This document shows, piece after piece, positions 6,434-7,635 of a stretch of 7,635 nucleotides of DNA. The position numbers and the translations under genes were made by a program. This DNA is from Candidatus Omnitrophota bacterium (GTDB lineage: Bacteria > Omnitrophota > Gorgyraeia > Gygaellales > Profunditerraquicolaceae). How positions within the stretch are numbered: the stretch's first letter is position 1; each line of letters begins with the position of its first letter. The stretch covers positions 1-7,635 of the forward strand of contig JAGOIJ010000075.1 in the NCBI GenBank assembly GCA_017995695.1, in the 5' to 3' direction. A model generated the notes under the pieces. That model was not told the origin of the DNA. It saw only the letters and a list, made by a program, of their open reading frames with translations, and did no database searches.

Positions 6434-6446
6434 GATAAAATTTATC
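6434..6446. repeat. AT-rich palindrome GATAAA-A-TTTATC abutting the -35 box
   Basis: A perfect 6-bp inverted repeat around one A, ending exactly one base before the TTGACA box at 6447. It could act as an UP-like element or a regulator site. AT-rich DNA makes such palindromes by chance, so the functional claim is weak. Confidence 0.35.
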
Positions 6447-6475
6447 TTGACAAAAGGGAGCAATTTTCCTATACT
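6447..6475 (+). promoter_or_regulatory. Sigma70-type promoter of the mraZ / dcw cluster
   Basis: The -35 box is a perfect TTGACA (6447-6452) and the -10 box is TATACT (6470-6475), one base off TATAAT, with the optimal 17-bp spacer. Transcription would start near 6481-6483, at or just before the first MraZ repeat and about 42 nt before the mraZ start codon. It lies in the only large intergenic gap of the window (150 bp) and would drive mraZ, rsmH and the downstream division genes. Confidence 0.85.
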
Positions 6476-6483
6476 TAGAACAC

Positions 6484-6510
6484 TAAGTGGTTAAAAGTGG
6501 AATAAAGTGG
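6484..6510 (+). promoter_or_regulatory. MraZ operator: three direct repeats at 10-bp period
   Basis: TAAGTGG (6484-6490), AAAGTGG (6494-6500) and AAAGTGG (6504-6510) are separated by exactly 3 nt each. This matches the MraZ box described in mollicutes (AAAGTG followed by T or G, then N3, repeated) and has the same 10-bp spacing as the TGGGN repeats bound by E. coli MraZ. The repeats begin next to the expected transcription start and stop before the mraZ Shine-Dalgarno (AGAGGT, 6513-6518), so MraZ bound here should block initiation or early elongation. No fourth repeat is evident in phase at 6514-6520 or 6474-6480. Confidence 0.85.
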
Positions 6511-6523
6511 AAAGAGGTCTGCC

Positions 6524-6961
6524 GTGTTTTATGGCGAATATTTTCATACCATAGACCGTAAAGGTCGTATTATCCTTCCGGCAAAATTTCGTGAAGCAGC
6601 TAAGTCGCATTTTATAGAAAAATTCTTTGTGACTAGAGGGCTGGATGCCTGCCTTTTTATGTTTTCAGAAGAGGAGTGGCGATTGCAAGAATCAAAATTC
6701 AAGTCAATGCCATTTACGAAACAGGAGGCACGCACCTTTAATCGCTTGTATTTTTCTGGGGCAGTTGATCTCGTTCCCGACAGGCAAGGAAGGATTCTCC
6801 TGCCACAGTTCCTTAAAGACTTTGCCGCGATCAAACGAGATGTTGTGATCGTCGGTGTTTCAAATCGCATCGAACTATGGTCAAAGGATGCCTGGCATCA
6901 GTTTTTCGGAAATTCCCGGCAACTGTTTGAAGGCATTGCTGAAAAATTAATGGAGGGTTAA
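6524..6961 (+). CDS. mraZ: Transcriptional regulator MraZ
   Basis: MraZ is the DNA-binding regulator coded at the head of the division and cell-wall (dcw) cluster; it controls its own operon. The 145-aa product has the two tandem swapped-hairpin AbrB-like half-domains: HTIDRKGRIILPAKFRE (8-24) and DLVPDRQGRILLPQFLKDF (82-100), each with the DxxGR core (11-15 and 86-90) that contacts DNA. The aromatic NRLYFSGAVDLVPD linker and the IVGVSNRIELWSKDAW end are typical. Length is normal for the family. The start is GTG at 6524, supported by AGAGGT at 6513-6518 five nt upstream and by the standard N-terminus (MFYGEYFHTIDRKGR, as in MFxGEYxHTLDxKGR). A three-box operator matching known MraZ sites lies directly upstream, so negative autoregulation is likely. 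rsmH follows after 71 nt. Confidence 0.96.
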   Translation: MFYGEYFHTIDRKGRIILPAKFREAAKSHFIEKFFVTRGLDACLFMFSEEEWRLQESKFKSMPFTKQEARTFNRLYFSGAVDLVPDRQGRILLPQFLKDFAAIKRDVVIVGVSNRIELWSKDAWHQFFGNSRQLFEGIAEKLMEG

Positions 6962-7032
6962 CCTCTTTTGACTTTGTATGAGCGTGGTTTCGCGCGTTTC
7001 TTAATAGATGCGCGCTGGTACCTATAGAGACA

Positions 7033-7635
7033 GTGAAACAACAATTACATATCCCAGTGATGCTTAAGGAAGCGATGGAATATTTAAAACTTAAGCCTCA
7101 CGATATTGTCTGCGATGCAACGCTTGGGTTAGGCGGACACAGTGAACGTATCCTTGAAAAGATTGCGCCATCCGGCCGGCTGGTCGGTATCGATCGCGAT
7201 GAAGAGTCATTAGCTATCGCTCGTGACCGATTGCGGCAATGGAGTAGCATCTGCGATTTCGTACATGGCAATTTTGCGGATATCGATACCATTGCGCAGA
7301 ATCTGAATATTAAGAAATTCGACGCCATACTGTTTGATTTAGGGGTTTCCACCTATCAACTTGATGATCCAGAGCGAGGATTCAGCTTTAAAAATGAGGG
7401 ACCGTTGGATATGCGCTTAGACCGCTCAAGTTATATTTCAGCGTATGATTTGCTTAATAATCTCACTGAAGAGGAAATATCAACGTTGCTGTGGAATTTC
7501 GGGCAGGAGCGTTGGCATACGCGTATAGCTCATGCGCTTATCCAAGAGCGGGAGCGTCATCCCATTGCAACGACAGTTGAATTAGCCGATATCGTGGCGC
7601 GTTCAGTGCCTTCGAGGTTCCGCTATAAATATTAT
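7033..7635 (+). CDS. rsmH: 16S rRNA m4C1402 methyltransferase RsmH, N-terminal part (partial)
   Basis: RsmH (MraW) methylates N4 of C1402 in the 16S rRNA decoding centre using S-adenosylmethionine. The frame stays open to the window end, giving 201 of the usual ~300 residues. Visible motifs are the start HIPVMLKEAMEYL (6-18), SAM motif I VCDATLGLGGHS (26-37), the acidic ribose-binding GIDRDEES (52-59), the DFVHGNFADID loop (75-85), DLGVSTYQLDDPERGFSF (102-119), GPLDMRLD (123-130) and FGQERWHTRIAHAL (156-169). Small changes from consensus (DGTLG to DATLG, GVSS to GVST) look neutral. I chose GTG at 7033 because the conserved HIPVM must be included and an in-frame stop lies at 6979-6981. The ribosome binding site is poor (AGAGA at 7026-7030, very close). 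The second position in a dcw cluster, after mraZ, is the normal place. Confidence 0.93.
   Translation, partial: MKQQLHIPVMLKEAMEYLKLKPHDIVCDATLGLGGHSERILEKIAPSGRLVGIDRDEESLAIARDRLRQWSSICDFVHGNFADIDTIAQNLNIKKFDAILFDLGVSTYQLDDPERGFSFKNEGPLDMRLDRSSYISAYDLLNNLTEEEISTLLWNFGQERWHTRIAHALIQERERHPIATTVELADIVARSVPSRFRYKYY

Noticed and set aside
6412..6441. Second promoter TTGTTG-18-TAAAAT upstream of mraZ
   Set aside because: Both boxes are weak and lie in AT-rich DNA. The TTGACA-17-TATACT promoter just downstream is far better.
6374..6446. Intrinsic terminator for the ligA-ribF block
   Set aside because: The palindromes in this gap have only AT pairs and no following T-run, so read-through into mraZ or factor-dependent ending cannot be told apart.
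6544..6870. 108-codon open frame on the minus strand inside mraZ
   Set aside because: Fully antisense to a clear MraZ coding sequence, with a low-quality Arg/Ser-rich product and no promoter or ribosome binding site that stands out.
6953..6966. GAGG-GTTAA-CCTC mini-hairpin at the mraZ stop followed by TTTTG
   Set aside because: The stem has only 4 bp and the T-run is too short for a terminator. It ends a gene in the middle of a conserved operon.

Overview
The window is a densely packed bacterial housekeeping locus. All ten protein genes lie on the + strand, and composition is mid-range GC by eye. I see no mobile element, phage gene, CRISPR array, tRNA or rRNA. The order is: 3' end of ligA (NAD+-dependent DNA ligase), an unrecognised lipoprotein, a glyoxalase-II-like metallo-beta-lactamase-fold hydrolase, xerD, a class II tRNA nucleotidyltransferase (cca), a DUF503/YlxP protein, rbfA, an NrnA-type DHH phosphoesterase, ribF, then a 150-bp promoter region, mraZ and the 5' two thirds of rsmH.

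From ligA to ribF the genes are nearly contiguous. There are three 4-nt ATGA stop/start overlaps (496-499, 987-990, 3770-3773), an 8-nt overlap (1609-1616) and a 44-nt overlap (4458-4501). The other junctions have gaps of only 2, 9 and 14 nt. This points to one long, translationally coupled transcript covering DNA ligation and dimer resolution, tRNA 3'-end repair, 30S maturation, short-RNA/nucleotide turnover and flavin cofactor synthesis. The DUF503-rbfA-nrnA-ribF run is a version of the widespread nusA-infB-rbfA-truB-ribF operon, but infB is not upstream (cca is) and truB is missing between nrnA and ribF.

The only sizeable non-coding stretch is 6374-6523. It holds a near-consensus sigma70-type promoter (TTGACA, 17-bp spacer, TATACT) followed by three direct repeats of (A/T)AAGTGG at an exact 10-bp period, ending just before the ribosome binding site of mraZ. 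This is the expected layout of an MraZ autoregulatory operator and marks the start of the division/cell-wall (dcw) cluster. Two short AT-rich palindromes lie upstream of the promoter. The last ~180 bp of ribF is markedly AT-rich (about 25% GC by hand count).

The organism is probably a double-membrane bacterium from a little-cultivated phylum. The lipoprotein, the gene order and the style of the RsmH, XerD and NrnA sequences remind me of Candidatus Omnitrophota (PVC-associated), but this is an impression and was not tested by any search. I find no convincing new biological system here. The items most worth a second look are the MraZ operator, the unknown lipoprotein, a 9-bp hairpin just upstream of rbfA, the rbfA/nrnA overlap beside an A8 run, and the altered operon order.
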